From NCBI RefSeq assembly GCF_014269205.2, contig NZ_JABWRY020000001.1, forward strand, positions 4,512,001 to 4,576,000: a stretch of DNA of 64,000 bases, read 5' to 3'. The translations under genes and the position numbers were made by a program. Source of the stretch: Pseudomonas kermanshahensis (GTDB taxonomy: Bacteria > Pseudomonadota > Gammaproteobacteria > Pseudomonadales > Pseudomonadaceae). The stretch's first letter is position 1, and every line of letters begins with the position of its first letter. Positions 8,778 to 20,300 of the stretch are shown piece after piece. A model generated the notes under the pieces. It ran no database searches and was not told the origin of the DNA. It saw nothing but the letters and a program-made list of their open reading frames with translations.

Positions 8778-8814
8778 TTGGTTTCAGGCGACATTTAATT
8801 ATAGTATTGCGCCT
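8778..8814 (-). promoter_or_regulatory. Candidate ArgR operator in the argF / oxidoreductase gap
   Basis: Read on the minus strand, TGTCGC-N8-AA (8793-8778) matches the Pseudomonas ArgR half-site and a second, weaker half-site AGGCGC-N8-AA (8814-8799) lies exactly 21 bp away in direct repeat. The site is 106-142 bp before the argF start. The remainder of the 364-bp gap (8556-8919) shows A/T-rich promoter-like sequence but no gene. Orientation is opposite to argF, so control of the divergent gene is also possible. Confidence 0.5.
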
Positions 8815-8919
8815 TTCCCTATTTCGTCCGCCCCGTGCGGCTTACGCCGCAGGTCACTCCCGTTGTCAAAAAAAACCATACGGTCGACCTGCATACCGTT
8901 GCAGATAAGGTAGTCAAAC

Positions 8920-9836
8920 ATGAGCGCTAGGCACTTTCTCTCCCTGCTGGACTTCACCACCGACGAATTGCTCGGGGTGATCCGCCGCGGCATCGAGCTG
9001 AAGGACCTGCGCAAGCGAAGCGTACTGTTCGAGCCGCTGAAAAACCGCGTGCTGGGCATGATCTTCGAAAAGTCCTCGACCCGGACCCGCGTGTCGTTCG
9101 AGGCAGGCATGATCCAGCTCGGCGGCCAGGCCATCTTCCTGTCACCTCGCGACACCCAGCTGGGCCGTGGCGAGCCAATCAGCGACAGCGCCATCGTGCT
9201 GTCGAGCATGGTCGACGTGGTGATGATCCGCACCCACGCCCACAGCACCCTCACCGAGTTCGCCGCCAACTCGCGCGTACCGGTGATCAACGGCCTGTCC
9301 GATGAGTCGCACCCGTGCCAACTGCTGGCCGACATGCAGACATTCGTCGAACACCGTGGCTCGATCCAGGGCAAGACCGTGGCGTGGATCGGCGATGGCT
9401 TCAACATGTGCAACTCTTATATCGAAGCCGCCCAGCAGTTCGATTTCCAGCTGCGCATCGCCTGCCCAGAAGGCTACGACCCGGACCCACGCTTCATGGC
9501 GCTGGGCGGTGATCGCGTGCAGATCATCCGCGACCCGAAGGAAGCCGTGCGCGGCGCCCACCTGGTGACCACCGATGTCTGGACTTCCATGGGCCAGGAG
9601 GAGGAAACTGCACGCCGCCTGGCGCATTTCGCGCCTTACCAGGTCACCCGCGAACTGCTCGACCTGGCGGCACCCGACGCCCTGTTCATGCACTGCCTGC
9701 CCGCCCACCGTGGTGAGGAAATCAGCCATGACCTGCTCGACGACCCTCGTTCGGTCGCCTGGGACCAGGCTGAAAACCGCCTGCATGCACAGAAGGCCCT
9801 TCTCGAATTCCTTGTAGAACCGGCTTACCACCACGC

Positions 9837-9840
<4 letters not shown>
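8920..9840 (+). CDS. argF: Ornithine carbamoyltransferase, anabolic
   Basis: ArgF makes citrulline from ornithine and carbamoyl phosphate. The 306-residue chain carries the carbamoyl phosphate motif SSTRTR (52-57), HPCQ (131-134), the SMG loop (223-225) and the ornithine-binding HCLP (258-261). A length of 306 and absence of an arcABC context point to the anabolic ArgF and not the catabolic ArcB. AAGG lies ahead of the ATG. The stop codon overlaps the ATG of the next gene by 4 nt. A likely ArgR operator lies upstream. Confidence 0.97.
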
Positions 9841-10946
<1,106 letters not shown>

Positions 10947-10956
10947 CCGAAAACTG

Positions 10957-10974
10957 GGGCCGCGTTAGCGGCCC
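10957..10974 (+). terminator. Hairpin after the argF operon
   Basis: GGGCCGC, loop GTTA, GCGGCCC 11 nt after the stop codon; there is no T run, so it may be a rho-dependent or mRNA-stabilising end. Confidence 0.5.
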
Positions 10975-11163
10975 ATCGCCGGCAAGCCGGCTCCCACAGG
11001 TACAGTGCTAACCCTGAAAGTGGTACCGTTCCAGCAACTGTCTTGTGGTGCTTGTCTGGCCTCATCGCTGGCAAGCCAGCTCCCACAGGTGCGGCGCTAG
11101 ACTTGGAGGCTACACAGTTCGGGTGGGAGCTGGCTTGCCGGCGATGGGCTGCGCAGCGGCCCC
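10971..11163. repeat. REP cluster (three units) between argF operon and ybaK
   Basis: Units at 10971-11000 and 11060-11090 (both CATCGCxGGCAAGCCxGCTC type, plus strand) and an inverted unit at 11122-11163 (GGGAGCTGGCTTGCCGGCGA). The last runs almost to the ybaK stop codon. Confidence 0.8.
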
Positions 11164-11170
11164 TGCGATT

Positions 11171-11641
11171 TCAACCCCTGCCAATACCGGCAAACGTGCC
11201 CTGGGTATGCTCAGCCAGCACCGCCGCCGCCAACTCCACCTCCAGCCCACGCCGCCCGGCGCTGACATGGATGGTTGCAAAGTTCTGCGCCGAGTCATCA
11301 ATAAAGGTGCGCAAGCGCTTCTTCTGGCCTAACGGGCTGATGCCACCGACCAGATACCCCGTAGCCCGCTGGGCCGCCGCCGGGTCGGCCATCTCGCACT
11401 TCTTCACACCCGCCGCATGGGCCAGTGCCTTGAGGTCCAAGGTGCCCACCACCGGCACCACGGCCACCAGCAACTCACCTTTCTCACTGCTCGCCAGCAA
11501 GGTCTTGAACACTTGCTGCGGATCAAGCCCGAGCTTTTCCGCTGCCTCCAAACCATAGGAGGCCGATTTAGGATCGTGCTCATAACTGTGCACACGATGC
11601 TCGGCGCGGGCTTTTTTCAACAGGTCTAGGGCGGGGGTCAT
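11171..11641 (-). CDS. ybaK: Cys-tRNA(Pro)/Cys-tRNA(Cys) deacylase
   Basis: YbaK hydrolyses cysteine mischarged on tRNA(Pro), a trans-editing step. The 156-residue sequence has the family's invariant Lys46 in VFKTLLA and the glycine-rich substrate loop GYLVGGISPLGQKK (about residues 94-107). ATG at 11641 is the only sensible start. It converges with the argF operon and is separated from glpF by 303 bp. Confidence 0.95.
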   Translation of the reverse strand: MTPALDLLKKARAEHRVHSYEHDPKSASYGLEAAEKLGLDPQQVFKTLLASSEKGELLVAVVPVVGTLDLKALAHAAGVKKCEMADPAAAQRATGYLVGGISPLGQKKRLRTFIDDSAQNFATIHVSAGRRGLEVELAAAVLAEHTQGTFAGIGRG

Positions 11642-11944
11642 GCGCAGGCTCCGGTCAGGGACAAGTCGGCGGCTACTTTAGGACATATCCCACATCCCAG
11701 CCAGTTCGGAGGCTACGCACCTGTCTAGCGTGCGGTTTCGCGACCCCACACTACGTCCAAAACGTGACTGACCGTTCACTTTCGACCTTTGACATAAGCG
11801 TTTCTTGTCTATATTTTTTCGTTTCTGAAGAAATGGTGCACATTTAAGGTGCATTTCCTGTATCTGCCTGGGGTCAATGGGGATCGACTCCGGGCTTTGC
11901 TGTCGAGCGCCACGCGCCTCACAACAAAAAAAACGAGGTCATAC
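11642..11944 (+). promoter_or_regulatory. glpF leader and promoter region
   Basis: This 303-bp gap carries the divergent promoters of ybaK and glpF. A TTTTTTCGTTTCTGAAGAAA stretch at 11815-11834 is partly palindromic (TTTC/GAAA) and resembles the GAAACGAA half-site seen before glpD, so it may bind GlpR. A CGAGGT ribosome site precedes the glpF ATG at 11945. Nothing else recognised. Confidence 0.35.
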
Positions 11945-12796
11945 ATGACGACTGCTCTACGCGAATCCACCTTGTCCAGCCAATGCCTGGCCGAATTTCT
12001 TGGCACCGCCCTGCTCATCTTTTTCGGCACCGGTTGCGTCGCCGCGCTCAAAGTCGCGGGTGCCAGCTTCGGCCTGTGGGAAATCAGCATTATCTGGGGC
12101 GTCGGCGTGAGCATGGCGATCTACTTCACCGCTGGTGTTTCCGGCGCGCACCTGAACCCGGCCGTGAGTATCGCCCTCACCCTGTTCGCCGGCTTCGACA
12201 AGCGCAAACTGCCGTTCTACATGCTGGCCCAGGTATGCGGCGCCTTCTGCGGCGCAGCGTTGGTCTACACCTTGTACAGCAACCTGTTCTTCGATTTCGA
12301 ACAAGCCCACGCCATGCTACGAGGCAGCAGCGAAAGCCTGGAGCTGGCGTCGGTGTTCTCCACCTATCCGCACCCCTCGTTGTCTACTGGCCAGGCGTTC
12401 CTGGTGGAAGTGGTCATCACCGCCATCCTCATGGCCGTGATCATGGCCCTGACCGACGACAACAATGGCCTGCCACGTGGCGCTGTGGCGCCGCTGCTCA
12501 TCGGCCTGCTGATTGCCGTGATCGGCAGCGCCATGGGGCCGCTGACCGGCTTTGCGATGAACCCAGCCCGCGATTTCGGGCCAAAATTGATGACTTTCCT
12601 GGCCGGTTGGGGCGAAATCGCCTTCACTGGCGGACGGGACATTCCTTATTTCCTGGTACCGGTGTTCGCACCGATCCTTGGCGCATGCCTGGGCGCCGCA
12701 GCGTATCGCGGCCTGATCGCCCGCAACCTGCCAGTCGCGCCAACCGCAAGCGCTGAGACAAACGACAATCGCCAGGGCGATACTCAAGTCAACTGA
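11945..12796 (+). CDS. glpF: Glycerol uptake facilitator (aquaglyceroporin)
   Basis: GlpF is an inner-membrane channel letting glycerol diffuse into the cell, where GlpK traps it. The start at MTTALRESTL gives 283 residues with six predicted membrane helices and two half-helices. The two pore motifs are NPAV (N71-A73) and NPARD (N206-D210); the latter, with Arg and Asp, is diagnostic of glycerol facilitators against water-only aquaporins. A longer frame from 11849 has no ribosome site. First gene of the glpFK unit, 51 bp before glpK. Confidence 0.96.
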   Translation: MTTALRESTLSSQCLAEFLGTALLIFFGTGCVAALKVAGASFGLWEISIIWGVGVSMAIYFTAGVSGAHLNPAVSIALTLFAGFDKRKLPFYMLAQVCGAFCGAALVYTLYSNLFFDFEQAHAMLRGSSESLELASVFSTYPHPSLSTGQAFLVEVVITAILMAVIMALTDDNNGLPRGAVAPLLIGLLIAVIGSAMGPLTGFAMNPARDFGPKLMTFLAGWGEIAFTGGRDIPYFLVPVFAPILGACLGAAAYRGLIARNLPVAPTASAETNDNRQGDTQVN

Positions 12797-12820
12797 TGTG
12801 GCCTCACGCCCAAGCCCTGA

Positions 12821-14347
<1,527 letters not shown>

Positions 14348-14360
14348 TCCGGGGTCAGGG

Positions 14361-14474
14361 GCCGCTGCGCAGCCCATCGCCGGCAAGCCGGCTCCCACGG
14401 TCACAGCTCCTTTTTATGCAGCAGAGCTGATCGGTGTGGGAGCCGGCTTGCCGGCGATGGGCTGCGTAGCGGCC
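14361..14474. repeat. REP doublet between glpK and glpR
   Basis: Left unit 14361-14400 (GCCGCTGCGCAGCCCATCGC then GGCAAGCCGGCTCCCAC) and right unit 14434-14474 are reverse complements, giving a long cruciform-capable inverted pair. It may also insulate glpFK from glpR. Confidence 0.85.
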
Positions 14475-14549
14475 CGATACTCCACTGGCCGTCATCCGCT
14501 TCCTACGGCATCATTGCAGAATTTGTCCGGCAGCCCATAAGGACCGCCC

Positions 14550-15305
14550 ATGAATCTGCCCCCCCGCCAACAACAAATCCTCGAGCTGGTCCGCGAACGC
14601 GGCTACGTCAGCATCGAAGAAATGGCGCAGTTGTTCGTCGTCACCCCGCAAACCATCCGCCGCGACATCAACCAGCTCGCCGAGCTCAACCTGCTGCGCC
14701 GCTACCACGGGGGTGCCGCGTATGACTCGAGCATCGAGAACACCGCCTACGCCATGCGCGCCGACCAGATGCGCGACGAGAAGCAGCGCATCGCCGAAGC
14801 CGTGGCCTCGCAGATTCCCGACCATGCCTCGCTGTTCATCAACATCGGCACAACGACCGAATCGATCGCCCGCGCGCTGCTCAACCATAACCACCTGAAG
14901 GTGATTACCAACAACCTGCACGTGGCCTCGATCCTGGCGGCCAAGGACGATTTCGAAGTACTGGTGGCAGGTGGCACGGTGCGCCGCGATGGCGGTGTGG
15001 TCGGCCAGGCCAGCGTCGATTTCATTAACCAGTTCAAGGTTGACTTCGCCTTGGTTGGCATCAGCGGCATCGACGAAGATGGCAGCCTGCTGGACTTCGA
15101 TTACCAGGAGGTACGGGTTTCCCAGGCCCTGATCGCCAATGCACGCCAGGTTATCCTGGCCGCCGACTCCAGCAAGTTCGGGCGCAATGCCATGGTCCGC
15201 CTGGGCTCGATCAGCCTGGTGGACTGTTTGGTGACCGACCAGACGCCGACGCCTGCCCTCGCCCACTTGCTTAACCAGTACAAGATCCGCCTCGACGTGG
15301 TGTGA
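14550..15305 (+). CDS. glpR: Glycerol-3-phosphate regulon repressor (DeoR family)
   Basis: GlpR represses glp genes and is released by glycerol 3-phosphate. It has 251 residues with an N-terminal winged helix (about 5-58; [20 protein letters not shown] is the recognition part) and a DeoR C-terminal sensor with [11 protein letters not shown] and NLHVASIL for sugar-phosphate binding. AAGGAC precedes the ATG. Its position between glpK and glpD is the standard Pseudomonas order. Likely targets are the sites near 11815 and 15697-15733. Confidence 0.95.
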   Translation: MNLPPRQQQILELVRERGYVSIEEMAQLFVVTPQTIRRDINQLAELNLLRRYHGGAAYDSSIENTAYAMRADQMRDEKQRIAEAVASQIPDHASLFINIGTTTESIARALLNHNHLKVITNNLHVASILAAKDDFEVLVAGGTVRRDGGVVGQASVDFINQFKVDFALVGISGIDEDGSLLDFDYQEVRVSQALIANARQVILAADSSKFGRNAMVRLGSISLVDCLVTDQTPTPALAHLLNQYKIRLDVV

Positions 15306-15355
15306 AGCAGATTGTGGGACTGAAGCGTATGGATTGAGATTTTTATCGCTCTCAA

Positions 15356-15575
15356 GATCGAGCGCCGCCCGCGCGGCGCATCGCGAGCAAGGCTCGCTCC
15401 TACGTTTGTTTCCGGCCAATTATTCCTGTGGCATTGGCGCGCGGCCCCTTGGCGCCCGCCTCAATGTCGCGTCGGACCAACCAGGCGGTCGCGTGCGCTG
15501 GCACAGGCGTGACTGGCCCGAAACAAACGTAGGAGCGAGCCTTGCTCGCGATGCGCCGCGCGGGCGGCGCTCGAT
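15356..15575. repeat. Palindromic intergenic element, copy B
   Basis: Same organisation as the element at 971-1212: arms GATCGAGCGCCGCCCGCGCG ... CTACGTTTGTTT and their reverse complement, and a core with GGCATTGGCGCGCGGCCCCT and CAGGCGGTCGCG in the same places. The arms differ from copy A at single positions; the core is conserved at its ends and diverged in the middle. It occupies about half of the 451-bp glpR-glpD gap (15306-15756). Confidence 0.85.
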
Positions 15576-15696
15576 TTCGACAACGCCTAATGAATCAAGC
15601 CCTACACCCGAATTTTCGTAAATGTTCACTTTATTGTCATCCGATCAGTATTTTCTATAAAGACTGACTGGATACCCGCCTTCTGTTGCGCTAGTA

Positions 15697-15733
15697 TTTT
15701 CGGAAACGAACATCAATGTTCATATTCGATGTG
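15697..15733 (+). promoter_or_regulatory. Candidate GlpR operators before glpD
   Basis: AAACGAACAT is followed by TGTTCATATTCGATGTGAACA, a palindrome with TGTTCA and TGAACA arms 9 bp apart. The ACGAACAT and ATGTTC half-sites are those of the E. coli GlpR consensus. The site ends about 24 bp before the glpD start. Confidence 0.6.
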
Positions 15734-15756
15734 AACAGCCCCAGGAGGCCTTGCCC

Positions 15757-17295
15757 GTGTCCCAGTCCGTTTCGTCCCAGCCCCCCCTCACCGACTGCTA
15801 TGACCTCGCCGTGATCGGCGGTGGCATCAATGGTGTGGGCATTGCTGCCGACGCCGCCGGGCGCGGCCTGAAGGTGTTCCTTTGCGAAAAGGACGACCTG
15901 GCGCAGCACACATCGTCGGCGAGCAGCAAGCTCATCCATGGTGGCCTGCGCTACCTGGAGCACTACGAGTTCCGCCTGGTGCGTGAAGCCCTGGCCGAGC
16001 GCGAAGTCCTGCTGGCCAAGGCGCCGCACATCGTCAAGCCGATGCGCTTCGTGCTGCCCCATCGCCCGCACCTGCGCCCGGCCTGGATGATCCGTGCCGG
16101 CCTGTTCCTCTACGACCACTTGGGCAAGCGCAAGCGCCTGGGCGCTTCGCGCAGCCTGCGCTTTGGCCCTGGCTACCCGCTCAAACCGGCCATCACCCGC
16201 GGTTTCGAATACGCTGACTGCGCCGTGGACGACGCCCGCCTGGTCGTGCTCAATGCCATGGCAGCCCGCGAAAAAGGTGCGCACATCGTCACCCGCACCC
16301 GCTGCCTGCGTGCCGAGCGTGTCGATGGCGTGTGGCAGGTCGAACTGCAGCATGCCGACGGCAGCCTGCAGAGCATTCGTGCCCGCGCCCTGGTCAATGC
16401 TGCTGGCCCATGGGTAGCCAGCTTCATCAAGGATGACCTCAAGCTGGATGCGCCTTACGGCATCCGCCTGATTCAGGGCAGCCACCTGATCGTCCCGCGC
16501 CTTTACGAAGGCGAGCACGCTTACATCCTGCAGAACGAAGACCAGCGCATCGTGTTCTGCATCCCTTACCTGGACCGCTTCACCCTGATCGGCACCACCG
16601 ACCGTGAATACAGCGGTGACCCGGCCCAGGTGAAAATCACCGAAGCCGAGACCGACTACCTGCTCAAGGTGGTCAACGCGCACTTCAATCATCAGCTCAG
16701 CCGAGCCGACATCCTGCACACCTACTCCGGCGTACGCCCGCTGTGTAACGACGAGTCGGACAACCCGTCGGCCGTGACCCGCGACTACACCCTGGCGCTG
16801 TCGGCAGGTGAAGGCCAGGCGCCGTTGCTGTCGGTGTTCGGCGGCAAGCTCACCACGTACCGCAAGCTGGCCGAATCGGCCATGGCCGAGCTCAAGCCAT
16901 ACTTCACCCAGATGCGCGCCAGTTGGACCGCTACAGCGCCGCTGCCAGGCGGGGAAGATATGACGACTGCGCAGGCACTGACTGACGCCATTCTGGCGCA
17001 GTACGGGTGGCTGCCGGTGGACATCGCCAAACGCTGGGCAGTGACCTACGGCAGCCGCGTATGGCGCCTGCTTGATGGTATTCAGGGCCCGGAAGACCTG
17101 GGCCAGGCCATTGGCGGCGGTCTCTTCAGCCGCGAGGTCGATTACCTGCGCAGCGAAGAGTGGGCTGTAGATGCCGCCGACATCCTGTGGCGCCGCACTA
17201 AATTGGGCCTGTTCACATCACCGGCGGAACAGCAGGCGCTGCACGACTACCTGGAGAAAGCACCAGCAAGCCAGATATCGTTCAAGGCCGCTTGA
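15757..17295 (+). CDS. glpD: Aerobic glycerol-3-phosphate dehydrogenase
   Basis: GlpD is a membrane-associated flavoenzyme oxidising glycerol 3-phosphate to dihydroxyacetone phosphate and feeding electrons to quinone. The GTG at 15757 is preferred because AGGAGG lies 8 nt before it, giving 512 residues; the TTG two codons earlier is too close. The FAD dinucleotide fold is DLAVIGGGINGVG (16-28). Also visible are HTSSASSKLIHGGLRYLE, which contacts FAD and substrate, and YTYSGVRPL-type sequence (HTYSGVRPLCNDE). Completes the glpFKRD regulon. Confidence 0.97.
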   Translation: MSQSVSSQPPLTDCYDLAVIGGGINGVGIAADAAGRGLKVFLCEKDDLAQHTSSASSKLIHGGLRYLEHYEFRLVREALAEREVLLAKAPHIVKPMRFVLPHRPHLRPAWMIRAGLFLYDHLGKRKRLGASRSLRFGPGYPLKPAITRGFEYADCAVDDARLVVLNAMAAREKGAHIVTRTRCLRAERVDGVWQVELQHADGSLQSIRARALVNAAGPWVASFIKDDLKLDAPYGIRLIQGSHLIVPRLYEGEHAYILQNEDQRIVFCIPYLDRFTLIGTTDREYSGDPAQVKITEAETDYLLKVVNAHFNHQLSRADILHTYSGVRPLCNDESDNPSAVTRDYTLALSAGEGQAPLLSVFGGKLTTYRKLAESAMAELKPYFTQMRASWTATAPLPGGEDMTTAQALTDAILAQYGWLPVDIAKRWAVTYGSRVWRLLDGIQGPEDLGQAIGGGLFSREVDYLRSEEWAVDAADILWRRTKLGLFTSPAEQQALHDYLEKAPASQISFKAA

Positions 17296-17312
17296 AGCCG
17301 ACGTTGAAGCCA

Positions 17313-17330
17313 GTGCCGCCTTAGCGGCAC
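17313..17330. terminator. Hairpin between glpD and NEL gene
   Basis: GTGCCGC, loop CTTA, GCGGCAC in the 39-bp gap between convergent genes; no T run. Confidence 0.5.
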
Positions 17331-17334
17331 CCGC

Positions 17335-20300
17335 TCACGGTAATAAACCGCCGATGCTGAACCAACGGTCAAACGCCTCACGGGCCAACGTTAGAATCAA
17401 GCTGCGCTCGCCCTCCTGTATGGCTTGCACGATACCTTCGCAGTACGTCAGGTACTGCTCCTCAGTGACCTCTCCCGCTTCTGCACGCTCGCGGTAGGCC
17501 TCTTCTGGAGCCCGGAACGCGTCCACCAGCGCTGTGAAGCGGCGCTCGTAGCGGTCTCGCACGTAATGTTCCCAAAACGCCTGATCAGCCAGCGCCTGAG
17601 TCAACCGTTCTGGGGTCTCTGCGCGCAGTACCTCGATCCTGGCGTTATTCAGGTCGGCAGGTGTTAGACCGGCGTAGGCTTCGTAATGCAGGGCTGCAGG
17701 TTGGGCCGGCAAGCGCAGCGGGCCCGCCAACCGCACACGGTAAGTGAGATAGACTTCGATATCGTCCACGTCGTGCCCTGCTGCGCGAATCCCCTGGATA
17801 CGCCGCGTCGCGATCTCGTCAAGCGCGTCCAGACGGAACAGTGAGCGGCTCAGGCGCATCAGCTCAACCTCACTTTGCGCAATGGACATCCCCGAGGTGT
17901 GCCGGTGGATCAACACCCTCACCTCCATCTGGCTGAACAGCCACAACAGGCGGTCCTGGCAGGAAGCGTTGCCGCCCGACATGATGAACAACTGTTCACG
18001 CAGCTCAGTGTTCTGCTCGCAGGCCTCAATGATGTTCCAGACCCTGGCCCGGTAATAGGCTGGCCGCTGCGCGAAGTCGGAGGATCGAGCGAAGTCGCGG
18101 ATAAAGTTGAAGAAAGGCCGGGACGTGCTTTCCAATTGCAGGTTACGCCACTGCATCTCGCGCTCGCTGCGCTGCATGCCCGTCGAGCCGAGCAACCATT
18201 GTTCGCGTTCGTTTGCCTGCACTAGATGATGACGGAACGACGGGCTATGTACGACTTCGTGATGGTGGCTACCTGATGGGCCAGGCAGTTGCTCCAGGTA
18301 ATGCTCGCTCGCTTCATCCAAGGGGTTGTCATGCAGGGCCATGCGTTGCAGACGTTGGCGAAGGCCGTGCAAGTCCCGATTGACTTGGCGAATCTGGTTG
18401 TTGCGCAGGTCGGCGATGCCCCGCAACGGCACCTGCTGCAGGCGCGACGGGAATGCTCTGATGCCAGTCGAACGCAGCCCCAAGGGCCTGAGGTGAATCA
18501 ACCCACGGACATCGGGGGCAAACCCAAGTGGGTTGTAATTGAGTTCCAGCGTTTGTAGATGGGTCAAGGTATTGAGCCGGCGGTTGCCGGCGACGTCCAT
18601 GATGATCCGGTTGTGGTCCAACTGCAGCCCCCGCAGTTGCGTGAGGCGCTCTACTCCCGGCGGGATGGCGGCAAGATGATTCTCGCGCAGGTCAAGCTCG
18701 CGCAAATTAGGGAAGCGAGCGAGGAAGTCGGGGTCAATGTCTGACAAATCCATGTCGCGCAGGGTCAAGCGCGTGACATGTGGGAAACTGACTCCCCCTT
18801 CCAGTACTGGCAAGCTGCCGACACGCTCACCGCGAATGTCCAGCGCGTAAGTACCATCGCTGCGCAAGCCTGTCTTGCAGCGCCAGCAACGACGGATACT
18901 ATTGGCTACCCGGCCACGCCGGAGCAGGTCCAGCACGCCAGAGTGTTCCATGCGCCATCGCCGCAGGACCTGGCGCAGGCCCGACAAGTGCTGGCTGAGT
19001 TCACTGTAGTGCTGCCATGGGTCGACCCCGCGCGCAATCAGGTCCAGCAGATAGCGTTGCAACTGGCTCTCGCCGAGGGTTGGGAATATTTGCCGCATCC
19101 CACGCCGGCTGGCCTGCCCGCGGCTTTCGCCCCGGCCACTCAGAGGGTAACCGAGGCGCCCGTCGCCCCACCGCACCGGTGGCCGCACGCCACCGCCTAT
19201 CGGCGCCTGGCCGATCAACTGCGCGGCCAAGTCGCGATGGCTGCGGGCGTGTTCGGCCAGCAGGTCGCTCAATGTTTGCGTGTCCAGCGTGCGGGTCCCC
19301 AGTGCGCCTGTTTGCGCTTCACTCAAAGTCAACGAAAGTGCCTGCAGCAGGCTGTCAGTTGGAGCAGAGCCTGCCAACGGCTCGCCCGTCGCAGCATAGG
19401 CGCTGTAGCCTGTTGGGGTTTTGACGATACTGAACCGCTGAGCGGCGGTATCCGGGCCCGCGTGTGCCAATACCGCCCCTGCGCGGCTGTCGGCTCGCAC
19501 TTCGACGGCATACGGCTCCAACCACGGCGCCAAATGTTCGATAAGGCCAACGGCCAATTTCGCGGTGTCGGCATTGGCTGCCGAAGCCTGACGTAAACCT
19601 GCACAGGCACGGTCAAGGCGGCTGTCACGTAAAAACCAGCGCGCGCGTTCAGCCAAGGCCAAGGGGACGCGATCACTGGCGAGCATCTGCTCGACCTGCT
19701 GGCTGTCGACCTGCTGGACAATTTCATGGGCTCCGCGTTGCGACAGGCCAGGAAAGTCCCGACGCAGCACGACACTGGCCAATTCCTCATTGTCTTGCGA
19801 TGTGCTGACCAGAAACTCGAACGCTTCGCCCTGCACGGTGGGGAATTGCTCATGCAAGCGGTAGCGCTCCAAGGCATCGAGCAACCGTGCGGGAGGTGGG
19901 GCATTTTCCAGGTGCAGACGCCTCAGCTGTGCGTCATCTAGGCCCGTGCTGTCGAGCACCCTGCGTACTTCTTCATCGCTGACGTCGGCCAGTTCAGCGC
20001 TCAACCGCCGCATCAAGCGCGCAGGCTCCGCCCACTCTTCTGCACGTTCCAGCGCATGCCGCCAGCCGCCAGTGCCGTTATGCTCGAGCATCGGCTGAAA
20101 AGCCTCGCTGCGCTGAGGATGACGGATGAACAGGTGCTCGCCATCCTTGTAGCCCGCCAACTGAAAACTGGCTTCGTGCAACTTCAACTGCCACTGGTCA
20201 TTCTCCGGGATCAGCTCGCCAACCGTCACGCCCCGCTCCTTTACCCGGTAGGCAGCCAGATCATGGGCACAGAGCTTGACGTGACCGGCATCGGTGCAAA

